Shown in pieces: positions 24,377-32,371 of a DNA stretch of 32,930 nt. A model generated the notes under the pieces. The model was not told the DNA's origin and did no database searches. It saw only the letters and a program-made list of their open reading frames with translations. Every line of letters begins with the position of its first letter. Position 1 is the stretch's first letter. Made by a program: the position numbers and the translations under genes. The DNA is from Pedobacter sp. ASV12 (lineage in GTDB: Bacteria > Bacteroidota > Bacteroidia > Sphingobacteriales > Sphingobacteriaceae). The stretch is from NCBI RefSeq assembly GCF_016429155.1, contig NZ_JAELUC010000041.1, positions 1-32,930 of the forward strand, given 5' to 3'.

Positions 24377-24970
24377 ATGAAATTCACCACTAAAATCACC
24401 TTCATCATCCTAAGTCTCTTCTTCTTTAATGCGGCGTTTGCACAAAACCCCAAAGCGCCTGTTTCTTTCAAACTCAAGAATGGCGTAACTGTAATTGTGG
24501 CCCAAAATGCAGGAATGGGAAAAATTTATTCTCGTTTAACCATCGAAAACCAAAACGCCACCGAGCAAAAAAATGTGGCTCAGGTTTTCGAAAGCTTTTT
24601 GAACAAAAGAGCCAATGCTTTTCAAGGCAGCACCAACAGCGAAGGCATTGCTCCTAAAGTAAGCCTGAGCGTTGACGAAGCCAATACCGCTACCAATGTA
24701 GCCGATTTTCAACAAGCTTTGCAGTTTGTTTCTGATCACTTGACCAACACCACCTTGAGCGAGCAGGCATTCGAGCATCTTAAAGCCCAATTAAAAGACA
24801 GAGACGATTTGGCCAATGTTAGTCTGGCAGATGTGAAAGCCTTTTACGCCAACCATTTTGCTCCGGCTCAAACCTTTATTACCATTGCCGGCGATATTGA
24901 TGTGTCTACCGCTAAGGCCATGGCCAACAAAGCCTTTGGCGATTGGAAAGCCCAAACCGCAGCGCTTTAA
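24377..24970 (+). CDS. Secreted M16 (pitrilysin)-like half domain without zinc ligands, copy 2
   Basis: Start at 24377 (MKFTTKITFIILSLFFFNAA), not the in-frame ATG at 24359, because it aligns with the start of copy 1. It keeps PVSFKLKNGVTVIVAQ, the QVFES substitution for HxxEH, DFQQALQFVSDHL and VSLADVKAFYANHFAPAQTF, then ITIAGDIDVSTAKAMA and AFGDWK. It resembles copy 1 over the whole length (more than half the residues agree by eye). The loss of both zinc His in both copies, with the same QVFES, means the change preceded the duplication and is maintained. Secreted, monocistronic, followed by a terminator. Confidence 0.88.
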   Translation: MKFTTKITFIILSLFFFNAAFAQNPKAPVSFKLKNGVTVIVAQNAGMGKIYSRLTIENQNATEQKNVAQVFESFLNKRANAFQGSTNSEGIAPKVSLSVDEANTATNVADFQQALQFVSDHLTNTTLSEQAFEHLKAQLKDRDDLANVSLADVKAFYANHFAPAQTFITIAGDIDVSTAKAMANKAFGDWKAQTAAL

Positions 24971-24994
24971 GCAAAAAAACGAATGATAAAATAG

Positions 24995-25018
24995 GCCCGG
25001 CGAATGTCGGGCTTTTTT
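24995..25018 (+). terminator. Terminator after the second M16-like gene
   Basis: GCCCGGC (24995-25001), loop GAAT, GTCGGGC (25006-25012) with one G-T pair, then six T. It lies between convergent genes; the A run at 24973-24979 may let it serve the ApbE operon weakly in the other direction. Confidence 0.85.
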
Positions 25019-25035
25019 ATTTTCCTGCAGCGATT

Positions 25036-26034
25036 TTAATTGGCCAACATTTTTTTGAAGCCCGTACTTGCCGTATCGGCTAGTTTGCCATCTGCACGTT
25101 TATAAATCAAATAGGCTTCTAAATCTTTATGCCGGTCGACAAATTGCAGGGCCTCGCCTACTTTCATGGCCATCAACACATTATCATAGCCATCGGCGGT
25201 GATGCCATCTTTGGCGTATACCGTTGCACTGATGATTTCGCCGTTTAAGGGAAATCCTGTTTGGGGATTGATCAGGTACGACATTCTTTTGGTTTCTAAA
25301 TAGCCACGGTAATTGCCCGATGTGGTAATGGCGCCCTGGTTTGTGGCTAAAACATGTTTGATAGTTGGTGCGCCCCCTCTTTCGCTATCCGGCCCCTCTA
25401 TGCCAATACGGATGGGCTTGCCATCGGGCTTGGGGCCTTTCAGCCTGATTTCGCCACCTATTTCGACCACATAAGCAACAACATGGAGTTTGTCAAGAAA
25501 ATCGGCCAAAACATCAACCGAATAGCCTTGTGCAATACCGTTTACATCGACATGCATGGCCGGTTTTTGCTTGGCCAAATGATTGCCCTTGAGCTGGAGC
25601 TTATCCATGCCCACCAGAGGAAGCAATTGCCTAACTTTTGCCGAATCAACGTTATTGGGATCATGTTTGGCGCGGATCCAATAGTTAACCAGTGGTTCTA
25701 CCGTGATGTCGAATATACCTTTAGTGTCGCGATAGATTTCAAATGAGCGCTTTACCACTTTTAAAAAATGTGCATCCAGTTTTAAGCCTTTACCTGACTG
25801 GTTAAACCGACTGATGGTTGAATTTGGCCGATACAAGGACATCGACAAATCGATTACGTTCAAGATGCTGTCTACCTGCCGTTTGCCGACTATGCTGTCG
25901 GCCGCATAATAGCTTAACGCATAAGTGGTACCTTGCGCCTCTCCGTTGATTTTAAATTCGTGCAACGCAGGGCGATGGAAGGAAAAAAGAAAAAATGCCC
26001 CTAAACAAGCTAGGGGCAATAGGTATAGTTTCAT
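25036..26034 (-). CDS. apbE: FAD:protein FMN transferase (ApbE family)
   Basis: The 332-residue protein has an N-terminal hydrophobic export signal (MKLYLLPLACLGAFFLFSF) and ApbE motifs: MSLYRPNSTISRFNQS (about residues 69-84), GIFDITVEPLVNYW (about 108), DVNGIAQGYSVDVLADFLD (about 173-191) and the nucleotide/metal region ITTSGNYRGYL (about 250) with GITADGYDNVLM near the end. ApbE links FMN to a Thr or Ser of a target flavoprotein, using FAD and Mg, in the periplasm. Its ATG shares one base with the stop of the oxidoreductase gene (TAATG), so they are coupled. No flavinylation target is evident in the window. Confidence 0.94.
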   Translation of the reverse strand: MKLYLLPLACLGAFFLFSFHRPALHEFKINGEAQGTTYALSYYAADSIVGKRQVDSILNVIDLSMSLYRPNSTISRFNQSGKGLKLDAHFLKVVKRSFEIYRDTKGIFDITVEPLVNYWIRAKHDPNNVDSAKVRQLLPLVGMDKLQLKGNHLAKQKPAMHVDVNGIAQGYSVDVLADFLDKLHVVAYVVEIGGEIRLKGPKPDGKPIRIGIEGPDSERGGAPTIKHVLATNQGAITTSGNYRGYLETKRMSYLINPQTGFPLNGEIISATVYAKDGITADGYDNVLMAMKVGEALQFVDRHKDLEAYLIYKRADGKLADTASTGFKKMLAN

Positions 26035-27356
26035 TAAGACAGTACTTTTGTTTTCCCTGGCCGGGCAACGGGATAAAGCCCATCAGCATCGGGCAGAACC
26101 TTTGGCTGTGCATCCCAGGCAAATTGGCTTGGCAACAAGCTGTTTTCGGCCTTTAAGGCATCGTCCCATTTGATTACCTCACCCGAATAAGTGGCATAGC
26201 GACCAATAATGGCGGTAAAGCAGCTTTTCGCGGCTCTTTCGGCATCCCAGAACTTATATTCGTTTTTAGCAATGGCTTCAAACAGTTCGTCGTGTTCGGT
26301 TTGGTAAGGGTTGGCATTGCCTTTGGTGGGATGGCTAAAAAGCTCCTTGCCTTTGTGGTCCCATAAGATGCCGTTGTTGCCGGCCGAAAGGTACACACGG
26401 CCTTTGGTGCCTTGGAAAGTCTCGTCGACACGGTTACTGATGCCTTCGAAATGGCGGCATTGGCTGTAAATCACCGAACCATCGGCATAAGTTAACTCTA
26501 CGGCATGGTTATCATAAATTTCGCCATAGTTTTTGCCCGTACGCCAGGCCCTGCTGCCTGTGCCCTGAACCGAAACCGGATAGGCATTTTTTACCCAGTT
26601 GGCGATGTCGATGTTGTGTACGTGCTGCTCAACGATATGATCGCCGCACAGCCAGTTAAAATAATACCAGTTGCGCATCTGGTACTCCATTTCGGTTTGG
26701 TTGGGCTGGCGCTGCTTTACCCACACGCCGCCGCTGTTCCAATATACTTGTCCCGAAACGATATCGCCGATGGCGCCGTCTTGGATTCTTTTTAAGGTTT
26801 CGCGGTAATTGGCCTGGTACCTGCGCTGTAAACCTACCACTACGTTCAGCTTTTTCTTTTTGGCCAACTCGGCCGCCGCCAATACTTTTCTGATGCCTGG
26901 CGAATCGACCGCTACCGGTTTTTCCATAAACACATGTTTGTTTTGGTTAATGGCTTCTTCAAAGTGGATCGGCCTAAATCCCGGCGGGGTAACCAACAAA
27001 ACCACATCGGCCAAGGCAATGGCTTTTTTATAGGCGTCGAAACCTACAAACTGACGCTCTTTGGGAACATCCACCTTTTCTTTGAATTTTTCGGAAAGCA
27101 CTTTGTAGCTATTGTCTAACCGGTCTTGAAAGGCATCGGCCATAGCTACCAGTTTAAGATTGAATTTGGTGCTTAAAGCCTGAAAAGCCGCACCAGTGCC
27201 ACGGTCGCCACAACCGATAAGGGCAATTTTAATGGTATCGTCTACTGACGATGGCGTCGCCCAGGTATAGCCGCTCAGCATCACGCCGCCCGCTACCAGT
27301 GCCGAAGCCTTTAAAAACTCTCTCCGTTCGTTTTGTGTTTTACTGTTATCTGTCAT
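26034..27356 (-). CDS. Gfo/Idh/MocA-family oxidoreductase, Tat-exported
   Basis: The protein opens with a twin-arginine signal (NERREFLKASALVAGGVMLS). A Rossmann fold follows: IKIALIGCGDRGTGAAFQAL (about residues 41-60) with the G-x-G-D-R-G dinucleotide loop, and the family motif HVFMEKPVAVDSPGIRKVLA (about 140-160) containing the EKP Lys. The later conserved segment CGDHIVEQHVHNIDIANWVK (about 235-255) supplies the catalytic-type His/Asp residues. 440 residues is usual for periplasmic Bacteroidota members, which act on sugars or inositol-like compounds with tightly bound NAD(P); the substrate is unknown. It lies 29 bases after the FGE-like gene and overlaps apbE. Confidence 0.94.
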   Translation of the reverse strand: MTDNSKTQNERREFLKASALVAGGVMLSGYTWATPSSVDDTIKIALIGCGDRGTGAAFQALSTKFNLKLVAMADAFQDRLDNSYKVLSEKFKEKVDVPKERQFVGFDAYKKAIALADVVLLVTPPGFRPIHFEEAINQNKHVFMEKPVAVDSPGIRKVLAAAELAKKKKLNVVVGLQRRYQANYRETLKRIQDGAIGDIVSGQVYWNSGGVWVKQRQPNQTEMEYQMRNWYYFNWLCGDHIVEQHVHNIDIANWVKNAYPVSVQGTGSRAWRTGKNYGEIYDNHAVELTYADGSVIYSQCRHFEGISNRVDETFQGTKGRVYLSAGNNGILWDHKGKELFSHPTKGNANPYQTEHDELFEAIAKNEYKFWDAERAAKSCFTAIIGRYATYSGEVIKWDDALKAENSLLPSQFAWDAQPKVLPDADGLYPVARPGKTKVLS

Positions 27357-27385
27357 AGGTTTTATTTGGTTACTAAGGTTAAAGG

Positions 27386-28351
27386 TTAATAATCTTTTAT
27401 AGGTGCTTTGTTATAATAGGCATCGATGTCGGCCTTGCTGGGTGGATTTACCGGCCTCACCAATCTTATGCCGATAAAAGGCGCTTCCGGAAACCACCAG
27501 TTACTTTTGGGAATTTGGGGATCGATTTGCTTCCAGGCCGGTTCTGATGCGCTTCTGGCCGCCGATCTGAGGGACTTGGCATCATCATCGTAAGAGCCGC
27601 CCCTAATTACCAAAGGATACAATTTAGTAGGAACAGCCACTGGATTATTAGTTTCGGCCTTGCCCAGGCTGGCATAAAAATCAGGCTCGTATTGGTCGTA
27701 GGTCCACTCGGCTACGTTGCCATGCATGTCATACAGCCCCCAGGCATTAGGTTTTTTCTGGCCTACCTCATGTGTTTTTTTATCACTGTTGCCTTTAAAC
27801 CAAGCATATTCGCCTAGTTTTTTCGGGTCGTTACCAAACGCATAATCGGTTGCGCTGCCAGCCCTGCAGGCATATTCCCACTCGGCTTCGGTAGGCAGCC
27901 GATAAAACACGCCGGTTCGTGCATATAGCCATTTACAAAACTGGATGGCATTGTATTGGGTCATGGCCAAAGCCGGTTTTCCAGCCTTGCCCATGCCAAA
28001 AGTCATATCGAGGTAAGGCTTAGTGGGCCTGGTTACCGCATCAACTTGTGGCGGAATAGCACCCACGCTATTGTTGGTTTCGTAATCTTTATAGAGAAAC
28101 GGCTCGTAAATATCCCAAATCACTTCGAACTTGCTCATCCAAAACGGGTCTATTTTTACCTGATGAATTGGGGCTTCGTCTTTATTGCCATTTTTGCTGC
28201 CCATGGCAAAACTCCCCCCAGGGATGGCCTGCATTTCAAAAGAAAGCCTGGTGCCATCAATTTGCTGTCGATAAGCCGCATGAGGCTCTTGTGCCAGCGC
28301 CTGCATGCCCATAGATGTAAGGCAAAGCAGGGTTAATAGTCTGTTTTTCAT
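27386..28351 (-). CDS. FGE/SUMF1-fold secreted protein without the catalytic cysteines
   Basis: A signal peptide (MKNRLLTLLCLTSMGMQALA) precedes an FGE-sulfatase domain: MQAIPGGSFAMGSKNGNKDE (about residues 40-60), PFWMSKFEVIWDIYEPFL, YRLPTEAEWEYACRAGSATD (about 145-165), NAWGLYDMHGNVAEWTYDQY (about 205) and LVIRGGSYDDDAKSLRSAAR (about 250-270). In true formylglycine-generating enzymes the segment after RGGS carries two Cys; here it is YDDDA and no Cys is present. So it is unlikely to make formylglycine and may bind ligands or catalyse another reaction. It is the first gene of an operon with the oxidoreductase and apbE. Confidence 0.92.
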   Translation of the reverse strand: MKNRLLTLLCLTSMGMQALAQEPHAAYRQQIDGTRLSFEMQAIPGGSFAMGSKNGNKDEAPIHQVKIDPFWMSKFEVIWDIYEPFLYKDYETNNSVGAIPPQVDAVTRPTKPYLDMTFGMGKAGKPALAMTQYNAIQFCKWLYARTGVFYRLPTEAEWEYACRAGSATDYAFGNDPKKLGEYAWFKGNSDKKTHEVGQKKPNAWGLYDMHGNVAEWTYDQYEPDFYASLGKAETNNPVAVPTKLYPLVIRGGSYDDDAKSLRSAARSASEPAWKQIDPQIPKSNWWFPEAPFIGIRLVRPVNPPSKADIDAYYNKAPIKDY

Positions 28352-28448
28352 GAGACTAAAAATAGAAAGAAATTTTAACTTTTAGGAAAAGAAGGCCTAT
28401 TTACGGGCAATTTTCTTTCACCCAGGCCAAAACAATAGCCAACAAACC

Positions 28449-28943
28449 TTATTTGATTTTGAAAGACCTGACCACAAAATAGGCTACGGGAACAAAAACA
28501 AAGACCAGTACCGTTGGCAAAAACCAAACGCCCAAACCCAACGTTCCACCGGCAGTTGCTTTCATGGTTTTAAACTGGATAAACAGAAAAACCAGCATCA
28601 ACATCAACTGGAGTAGCCTGAGCAAACGCGTGGCATTGGTATACTGCCTTAGGGCGTTTTCGGCCGTAATTTCGGTCGGATAATTAAACACTTGTGGAAA
28701 ACGATTTAAAACGGCAATAGCCATAAAAAGAACCGTTCCGATGGCCGGCAAGATAAAAACAGTACGTTTGCTACCATAAGCATCTACTTTGCCCATGGCA
28801 TTGTAATGGGTAGGAATGATATCGGGCAAACCCTGGTAATGGCTTATGGTAAACCACCATAAAATCATAAGTGCAATGCAGCCCAGTACAACTACCACCT
28901 TATCTAAAGGCGATAATGCGAGCTGTAGTCTGGGCCTTTCCAT
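28449..28943 (-). CDS. DUF1648 membrane protein (SdpI-like N-terminal domain)
   Basis: The 164-residue protein has four hydrophobic helices (about residues 15-33, 63-80, 105-125, 137-157). Between helices 1 and 2 lies the DUF1648 signature GLPDIIPTHYNAMGKVDAYG followed by SKR. The family includes the N-terminal part of SdpI, a toxin-immunity membrane protein of Bacillus, but DUF1648 itself has no fixed role. It starts nine bases after the methyltransferase stop, so both are probably one transcript. Confidence 0.9.
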   Translation of the reverse strand: MERPRLQLALSPLDKVVVVLGCIALMILWWFTISHYQGLPDIIPTHYNAMGKVDAYGSKRTVFILPAIGTVLFMAIAVLNRFPQVFNYPTEITAENALRQYTNATRLLRLLQLMLMLVFLFIQFKTMKATAGGTLGLGVWFLPTVLVFVFVPVAYFVVRSFKIK

Positions 28944-28952
28944 GAGTTTAAG

Positions 28953-29780
28953 TTAAGCATTTTTTTCGACTTTTTGAGCCGCCAGCATCATGTGCGGACT
29001 CAGGCAAAGCAATTCCTGATCTGTTTCGGTTTGGGCTAGCAATTGCAATAATCTTGCTCGCTTTGCTTCGGTGGCCCAGCTTTCGAAAAAAGATTTGTCC
29101 ATCCAAATCACCCCCTCTACCGCCACCAAATTAAGCACTTGCAAATTACAGGCCTCAAATTCGTTGATTAATGCCGAAGGGCGATGAAAATAGGCCTCGG
29201 CCAACATGCCTGGAAAAGCCTTTGGCGGATGATGCAAGCTCGTAGACAACTCTGCTGTGCACATTTTAAAAACCTCCGGATGATGGAACATGCCACTTTG
29301 AAAGGCCGCCAGGGTTGATGCCGCAAAAGTAATGGCAAAGCCCAGCACTACCCCTCCGTTTTTCAGTACCCTTTTGGCTTCGGTAATAGCCATCAGGCGT
29401 TCCTGCCGGTCTTGGATATGGTACAAGGGCCCGTGCAAAATAACCACATCGATGCTATGATCGGCAAAGGGCAGCTTTTTGGCTTCACCAAGCAACGATT
29501 TAAATGGGTTTTTAGCTTTTTTGGCTCGTTTTTCTGCCTGCTGGATGTGCTTTTGTACCGGATCGATCAGCGTTACTTCATGCCCTAAGCTACTTAGCCA
29601 CGCGGCATAATGACCCGGACCGCCACCTACATCGGCAATGGCCAGCTTGTCTTTTTGAAGGTAGCGCGAGATCAGTTCTTTGTTGCGTGCAAATTCCAGC
29701 GGACCAAGGCCGAGCTGTAAACGGGTCTCTTCCGAACTTTGGTTATAGAACGAATCGATTGTGGGATTGATGAGGGCCAT
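28953..29780 (-). CDS. Class I SAM-dependent methyltransferase
   Basis: The 275-residue protein has motif I LAIADVGGGPGHYAAWLSSL (about residues 46-65), the acidic end of strand 2 in VTLIDPVQKHIQQAEKRAKK (about 71-90), a motif II/III region LPFADHSIDVVILHGPLYHI (about 104-123) and REERLMAITEAKRVLKNGGV-like motif after it. This is the Methyltransf_11/25 type; the substrate cannot be read from sequence. The gene starts eight bases from a TAGCTTTG -7 box (29788-29795 on the minus strand), which would give an almost leaderless mRNA. Followed by the DUF1648 gene. Confidence 0.93.
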   Translation of the reverse strand: MALINPTIDSFYNQSSEETRLQLGLGPLEFARNKELISRYLQKDKLAIADVGGGPGHYAAWLSSLGHEVTLIDPVQKHIQQAEKRAKKAKNPFKSLLGEAKKLPFADHSIDVVILHGPLYHIQDRQERLMAITEAKRVLKNGGVVLGFAITFAASTLAAFQSGMFHHPEVFKMCTAELSTSLHHPPKAFPGMLAEAYFHRPSALINEFEACNLQVLNLVAVEGVIWMDKSFFESWATEAKRARLLQLLAQTETDQELLCLSPHMMLAAQKVEKNA

Positions 29781-30277
29781 AATAGAACAAAGCTAAAAAA
29801 AGATCACCAATGTTGTTGCACAGCTGCCATACCTGCCAAATTTTCCACCAAGGTTTAGCTGGCCTGTTTTCCCCTTTTGGAAAAATCACAACTGATCGAT
29901 TCTGGCCGACCAAGGCAGCATCATTTATAATACCTGTTTATGAGAAAACTAATAGCATATTTCAAATTAGCGACTTGGAGTCAACTACATTGGTTTGTGC
30001 AGTGGTGGCATTGCTGTTGAGTTCATAAGCATAATTCTCCTCATGGCGGAATCTCTAGCTTAGGGAATTTTAAGGTATACAGTGTCTGGCTGGAAAAACT
30101 ACAAGCTATTGACCCCTCTTCGCCAAAAATAATCTAATAGCTAACTTGGTTGCAACCAAGCTATTCTGTTACCTGCCGAAATTGGCCGGAAGCGGTCAAT
30201 CAAATTGGTTTTCCAGTCAGGCATACTATTTCTTGTAAAGATCGGCAAAAAACAAAATCATAGTCCAGGAAACAAAA
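29781..30277. other. Gene-free region holding a long palindrome
   Basis: 497 bases between the immunity-like gene and the methyltransferase. A 72-codon plus-strand frame (29810-30028) shows no recognisable protein and is probably chance. The notable content is the long imperfect palindrome listed separately. Confidence 0.6.
30075..30226. repeat. About 150-base imperfect palindrome
   Basis: Centre is CTTGGTTGCAACCAAG (30145-30160), a perfect 16-base palindrome, extended by AATAG (30136-30140) against CTATT (30160-30165 area). Far arms also match: CTGGCTGGAAAA (30086-30097) against TTTTCCAGTCAG (30209-30220), one mismatch, and ATTGACC (30108-30114) against GGTCAAT (30194-30200); GTATAC (30075-30080) against GCATAC (30221-30226). 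The arms lie symmetrically (61-62 bases from the centre). It could be a MITE-like element, a structured RNA or a recombination site; nothing here decides. Confidence 0.65.
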
Positions 30278-30661
30278 TCAGGATTGTATGTTGCCAAACT
30301 CGACCTTGCCGTCTTTTAAGGTGTACTTGATTTGCTTTTTATATTGCTCGTTGCCTTTTTCAACAATTCTTATCTCAATGGCGTCATAGCTCCTATCAGC
30401 TTCTTTGAGCAAAACATCAACAGCGATACCGGCAATGAAATAGTTTCCTTCCTTAAAGTTCTTAATAATACCTGCTTCTAACACTTCGATCAGTTCTTGG
30501 GCGGGAGGATTATCATTTTCTGAATATGCACTTAAGGGTACAATTCTATTGTTTTTGTCAATAGCACAACCAAAAGGATAGAATGCCCCTAATTCTTTTA
30601 AATATTGCTCTGCTTGATACAATATATTGTTTACCATCATTTCTTCAAAAGTGTCTTTCAT
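30278..30661 (-). CDS. Putative immunity protein to the RHS nuclease tip (127 aa)
   Basis: The small acidic protein begins MKDTFEEMMVNNILYQAEQY and contains FYPFGCAIDKNNRIVPLSAY, a helix around LIEVLEAGIIKNFKEGNYFI, and a beta-rich end (DAIEIRIVEKGNEQYKKQIK). No signal peptide or membrane segment, so it acts in the cytosol. It lies 44 bases downstream of the RHS toxin gene in the same direction, the usual place for the cognate immunity gene, and has the same low GC as the toxin tip. I do not place it in a named immunity family; the role is inferred from position, size and charge. Confidence 0.82.
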   Translation of the reverse strand: MKDTFEEMMVNNILYQAEQYLKELGAFYPFGCAIDKNNRIVPLSAYSENDNPPAQELIEVLEAGIIKNFKEGNYFIAGIAVDVLLKEADRSYDAIEIRIVEKGNEQYKKQIKYTLKDGKVEFGNIQS

Positions 30662-30705
30662 GTTGTCTCTTTATTAGTTGAACTATTAAAATTTTATATG
30701 CTGGT

Positions 30706-31722
30706 CTATAGCAGGTCTATTTCTCTCGATATAGCATTCCAAATTGTTTTAGATGGACTAGGAGACGGCTTGCCAATGGGAACTAATGATGGTGATTTGA
30801 CCCTAGTGTTGTCGCTTTTGACAGTGATAATTTCTTGATAGGTTTTAATCTCAAATGACGAATTTTTAAGTGGCTTGGATATTTTAGCACCCTTGTTGAT
30901 TAACAATTCAGGTGAAAATCCATTGTCATTTGATATCTTTCCCTGAACCCTAAGCTGTTTAGTATATGATTGTCTTATAACATTCTTTACTTCAGAAGTT
31001 GATAATCCATCATTTTTGAGAGCATCGGGAATAGTTGTCACTTCTTCACCAGTTTTTGGATCAGTGCCTTTAAATGGTTTAGTATTCTTTTCAAGACCAT
31101 TCTTCATCAACTGCTCAGCCTCTGCCGCATTTCCTCTTTTGAATGCTTCCATGCTTTTCCCAGCGAATTCCCCTCCGGCTTTTGCAACATTTTCTACTGT
31201 ATATTTACTTGTTTCTGCCAAAGGCGCCAATCTAGGAACAACTGAATTATTCCCAAAAAAGGTAGTAAAGGGAATACCTTCTAAACCATCGAGATCAATA
31301 TTTCTAACAGGATCATTAGATGCATATTGATAGCTAGTCATCCATGGAAAATGCTCAGCAACTGGGTCAATAACGATAAAACGTCCAACCACCGGGTCAT
31401 AGAACCTCGCCCCATAATCGTACTGTTCCAGCTCGGTCTGCAATTCCTTGCCATTATACAGGTATTTGTTGTCCAGCGATACTGGACTGCCCGCAGATTT
31501 CCTTAAGCCAAAAGGATAGTAGTTATCCTCTTGCAGCCTGCGCATGGCTCCCCCGTAAATATCGAAAACGTAGCGCACATTTCCAAGATGGTCGGTCAGG
31601 TTGTAGATATAGGTGTAGGTGCCCCCGTTGTTCTGGGCCTTGCCCTCCTCGGTCTGGATGAAGTCGATCGTGCAGTTCACGTGGTCAGTGACGGTGCAAC
31701 TGGCCGTAGACAGGTAGGCCAA
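30706..31722 (-). CDS. 5'-truncated RHS core fused to a PD-(D/E)xK-like toxin tip
   Basis: Residues 1-149 are the end of an RHS core: IDFIQTEEGKAQ, YNLTDHLGNVRYVFD, NYYPFGLR, KYLYNGKELQTELEQYDYGA, RFYDPVVGRFIVIDPVAEHF and YQYASNDPVRNIDLDGLEG. After this junction the sequence becomes AT-rich and unrelated: a helical linker, then TTIPDALKNDGLSTSEVKNV with Asp233, Glu244 and Lys246, and SYTKQLR with Gln256 and Arg258. This matches the RIPD...EVKNV...SYTxQLR pattern of Tox-REase nuclease tips. About 45 more residues follow. The start is uncertain: the frame is open up to a TAA at 31846-31848, without ATG; TTG at 31722 is used here. The long N-terminal repeat part is missing, as in displaced orphan toxin tips. 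Confidence 0.8.
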   Translation of the reverse strand: MAYLSTASCTVTDHVNCTIDFIQTEEGKAQNNGGTYTYIYNLTDHLGNVRYVFDIYGGAMRRLQEDNYYPFGLRKSAGSPVSLDNKYLYNGKELQTELEQYDYGARFYDPVVGRFIVIDPVAEHFPWMTSYQYASNDPVRNIDLDGLEGIPFTTFFGNNSVVPRLAPLAETSKYTVENVAKAGGEFAGKSMEAFKRGNAAEAEQLMKNGLEKNTKPFKGTDPKTGEEVTTIPDALKNDGLSTSEVKNVIRQSYTKQLRVQGKISNDNGFSPELLINKGAKISKPLKNSSFEIKTYQEIITVKSDNTRVKSPSLVPIGKPSPSPSKTIWNAISREIDLL

Positions 31723-31744
31723 AGCGATGCCATCCCTATTGAAT

Positions 31745-31800
31745 GGGCTTAGATCATGAGTAGCAAAGGTCGGGATAATAAATCCCGACCAGCTAAGGCC
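31745..31800. repeat. Hairpin-bearing palindromic element inside the RHS fragment
   Basis: GGTCGGGAT (31768-31776), loop AATAA, ATCCCGACC (31782-31790) is a perfect 9-pair stem. Outside it GGGCTTAG (31745-31752) pairs with CTAAGGCC (31793-31800) with one mismatch. It sits just where the RHS reading frame departs from the family pattern (between GIQYLDG and IDFIQTEEG). Confidence 0.6.
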
Positions 31801-31927
31801 ATCCAGGTACTGGATACCAAGAATGTAATTTTTGATTTTAGCAGGTTAGAGCGACCTTGTTTGATTTGGTAGTCTGTGTGAGCCACAAACCAAGGAGTTG
31901 GGATTGAATAATTGCTTTGAGACCGTT

Positions 31928-32368
31928 TTACTCCACTTTACGGTAAACAATCTTTACATTATCTATGGTCCTTTGTTCTTTCCATTGTCCATTGGACATT
32001 CTTAGCGAACCCAAAAAGCTTATAGCATTTCCGCTTATTAAATATTTATCTTTAAAATATTCCGTTTTATTATTGTTTTCTGAATGAGAATCGTCTTTTA
32101 GTGATACTATCAAAGTATCTCTTATAAAGCTATACTCTCCGTTGAAGGCATAGTTTAATTCGCAATCATAAGAGATAGCTTTCTGGTTTGGCTTAAATAC
32201 CAAAGTATCTATACATGCATCCGAGACATGGAAGATCCAAGTTGTATTAGTTAAATCGACATTTTTTATGCCTGAATGAATATTTTGTTTCTCTGTCTTT
32301 TTGTCTTTTGAATCGTTACAAGAAACACACAATATAGCTACTAACAAGTATATTAATTTATTAACCAT
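31928..32368 (-). CDS. Small lipoprotein of unknown function (146 aa)
   Basis: MVNKLIYLLVAILCVSCNDS is a lipoprotein signal; the lipidated residue is probably Cys17 (VSC-N). The mature part has a basic linker (DSKDKKTEKQ), then a beta-rich domain starting NTTWIFHVSDACIDTLVFKP and NYAFNGEYSFIRDTLIVSLK, like lipocalin-type or META-like barrel proteins, but I do not recognise a family. It starts three bases after the stop of the upstream 93-residue gene, so both are coupled. In a polymorphic-toxin region it could be an envelope-side immunity protein; this is speculation. Confidence 0.75.
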   Translation of the reverse strand: MVNKLIYLLVAILCVSCNDSKDKKTEKQNIHSGIKNVDLTNTTWIFHVSDACIDTLVFKPNQKAISYDCELNYAFNGEYSFIRDTLIVSLKDDSHSENNNKTEYFKDKYLISGNAISFLGSLRMSNGQWKEQRTIDNVKIVYRKVE

Positions 32369-32371
32369 AAT

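Noticed and set aside
29810..30028. A 72-codon plus-strand frame in a gene-free region
   Set aside because: No recognised motif, no promoter or ribosome site, and the composition looks random; could not be supported as a gene.
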